A DNA stretch of 6,729 bases, taken from positions 1-6,729 of the forward strand of contig JAOUJX010000231.1 of NCBI GenBank assembly GCA_029882955.1, read 5' to 3'. This stretch comes from Gammaproteobacteria bacterium. GTDB taxonomy: Bacteria > Pseudomonadota > Gammaproteobacteria > GCA-001735895. The position numbers and the translations under genes were made by a program. Below are positions 6,272-6,729 of the stretch, one piece after another (position 1 is the first letter of the stretch; each line of letters begins with the position of its first letter). Below the pieces are notes generated by a model, which saw only the letters and a list, made by a program, of their open reading frames with translations, ran no database searches and was not told where the DNA came from.

Positions 6272-6640
6272 TCTCGCCTGGGCACGGGTAAGAATATTAT
6301 CCTCGGCAAAGGTTTCTGCATGATTTTGTATATGGCAACGATGACTGCCCGGAATCATACTCATGCAACCCGACTCCAGATTACTCGGACTCAATGCAAT
6401 CCAGGGCGTAACAAAATCATGCGGCGTAATACCCATGTAAGTCGCGTCCTGATGCCAGCTAACATAATGCGGCGATGTCGGCTCCTTGATGGATAACACG
6501 CTACCCCAGAGTGAAAAATCCGGGCCGACCAGGTCTCCAGACATCACATCAATCGGTGCCAGGAATCCTGCTTCGTGTATCTGGGAGGGATAGGTGGGTT
6601 TGGCCAGAAGTAGAAATATAAATTTATAACCCCTTACCAT
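6188..6640 (-). pseudogene. Phytanoyl-CoA dioxygenase (PhyH) family remnant, internally deleted and C-terminally truncated
   Basis: A 150-codon open frame on the minus strand. Family-like sequence begins at about 6595 (YPSQIHEAGFLAPIDVMS, the usual N-terminal helix), then jumps at about residues 34-38 straight to LVGPDFSLWGSVLSIKEP. The 60-80 residues that normally separate these blocks are absent. The core follows: WHQD with iron ligands His63 and Asp65, WIALSPSNLESGCMSMIPGSH, and AETFAEDNILTRAQ. Likeness ends at Gln121 (6278); the remaining 29 residues are merely antisense to the racemase 3' end. The distal iron-binding His and the Arg that holds 2-oxoglutarate, both C-terminal, are therefore lost, so a working Fe(II)/2-oxoglutarate oxygenase is very unlikely. 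Residues 1-16 (MVRGYKFIFLLLAKPT) do not look like the family. EctD, the ectoine hydroxylase, belongs to the same Pfam family, but this remnant resembles generic PhyH proteins more. It converges with the racemase gene with no terminator between. Confidence 0.75.
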
Positions 6641-6729
6641 CAGCTGGACCCACCCCGCAAAACTAACATCCGCAGCAATTCCGAGTTAATATATAAATCA
6701 TCACCTCATGGTTCGTTCAATTCGGGCCA

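Noticed and set aside
6641..6729. Further coding sequence of the PhyH gene upstream of its ATG
   Set aside because: No PhyH-like sequence is recognisable there in the minus-strand frames; only AT-rich bases are seen.

Overview
The window looks like chromosomal DNA of a free-living, probably aquatic or marine, proteobacterium, most likely a gammaproteobacterium. Base composition is moderate, the genes are tightly packed, there are perfect CRP-type (TGTGA-N6-TCACA) and FNR/Anr-type (TTGAT-N4-ATCAA) operators, a tandem universal stress protein of the Anr-controlled sort, and multi-domain phosphorelay proteins. No rRNA, tRNA, CRISPR array, insertion sequence or phage gene is visible. The taxonomic guess is inference only.

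Left block (1-3165, minus strand): a signalling pair. The promoter-proximal gene encodes a soluble 766-residue hybrid histidine kinase with the order Hpt-REC-REC-PAS-HisKA-HATPase. Just behind it lies a membrane-anchored PAS-PAS sensor that runs off the left edge, so its output domain is not seen. The junction is odd. An ATG overlaps the kinase stop codon (ATGA), but its frame closes at a run of seven T; removing one T would join that ATG to the PAS frame.

Divergent control region (3166-3393): a perfect CRP-type palindrome is centred exactly 41.5 bp upstream of the kinase ATG, and a perfect FNR/Anr box is centred about 62 bp upstream of the stress-protein ATG, with a fitting -10 and Shine-Dalgarno. 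This suggests carbon/energy control on one side and oxygen control on the other.

Middle (3394-4322): a tandem-domain UspA-family protein. It is followed by a 51-bp imperfect inverted repeat and a GC-rich hairpin with a seven-T tract that runs straight into the ATG of the next gene. A sigma70-like promoter is interleaved with these hairpins so that its transcript would start inside the terminator.

Right block (4323-6271, plus strand): a two-gene operon. It encodes a creatinase-like M24 protein lacking the usual metal ligands and a two-cysteine Asp/Glu racemase / maleate isomerase / arylmalonate decarboxylase-type enzyme. The pairing recalls the EutD(DoeA)/EutA pair of ectoine catabolism, but the substrate here cannot be read from sequence. 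The operon converges on a broken phytanoyl-CoA dioxygenase (PhyH) gene on the minus strand; it has lost an internal segment and its C-terminal half, and homology stops 7 bp from the racemase stop codon. Bases 6641-6729 hold nothing I can support beyond an AT-rich stretch.
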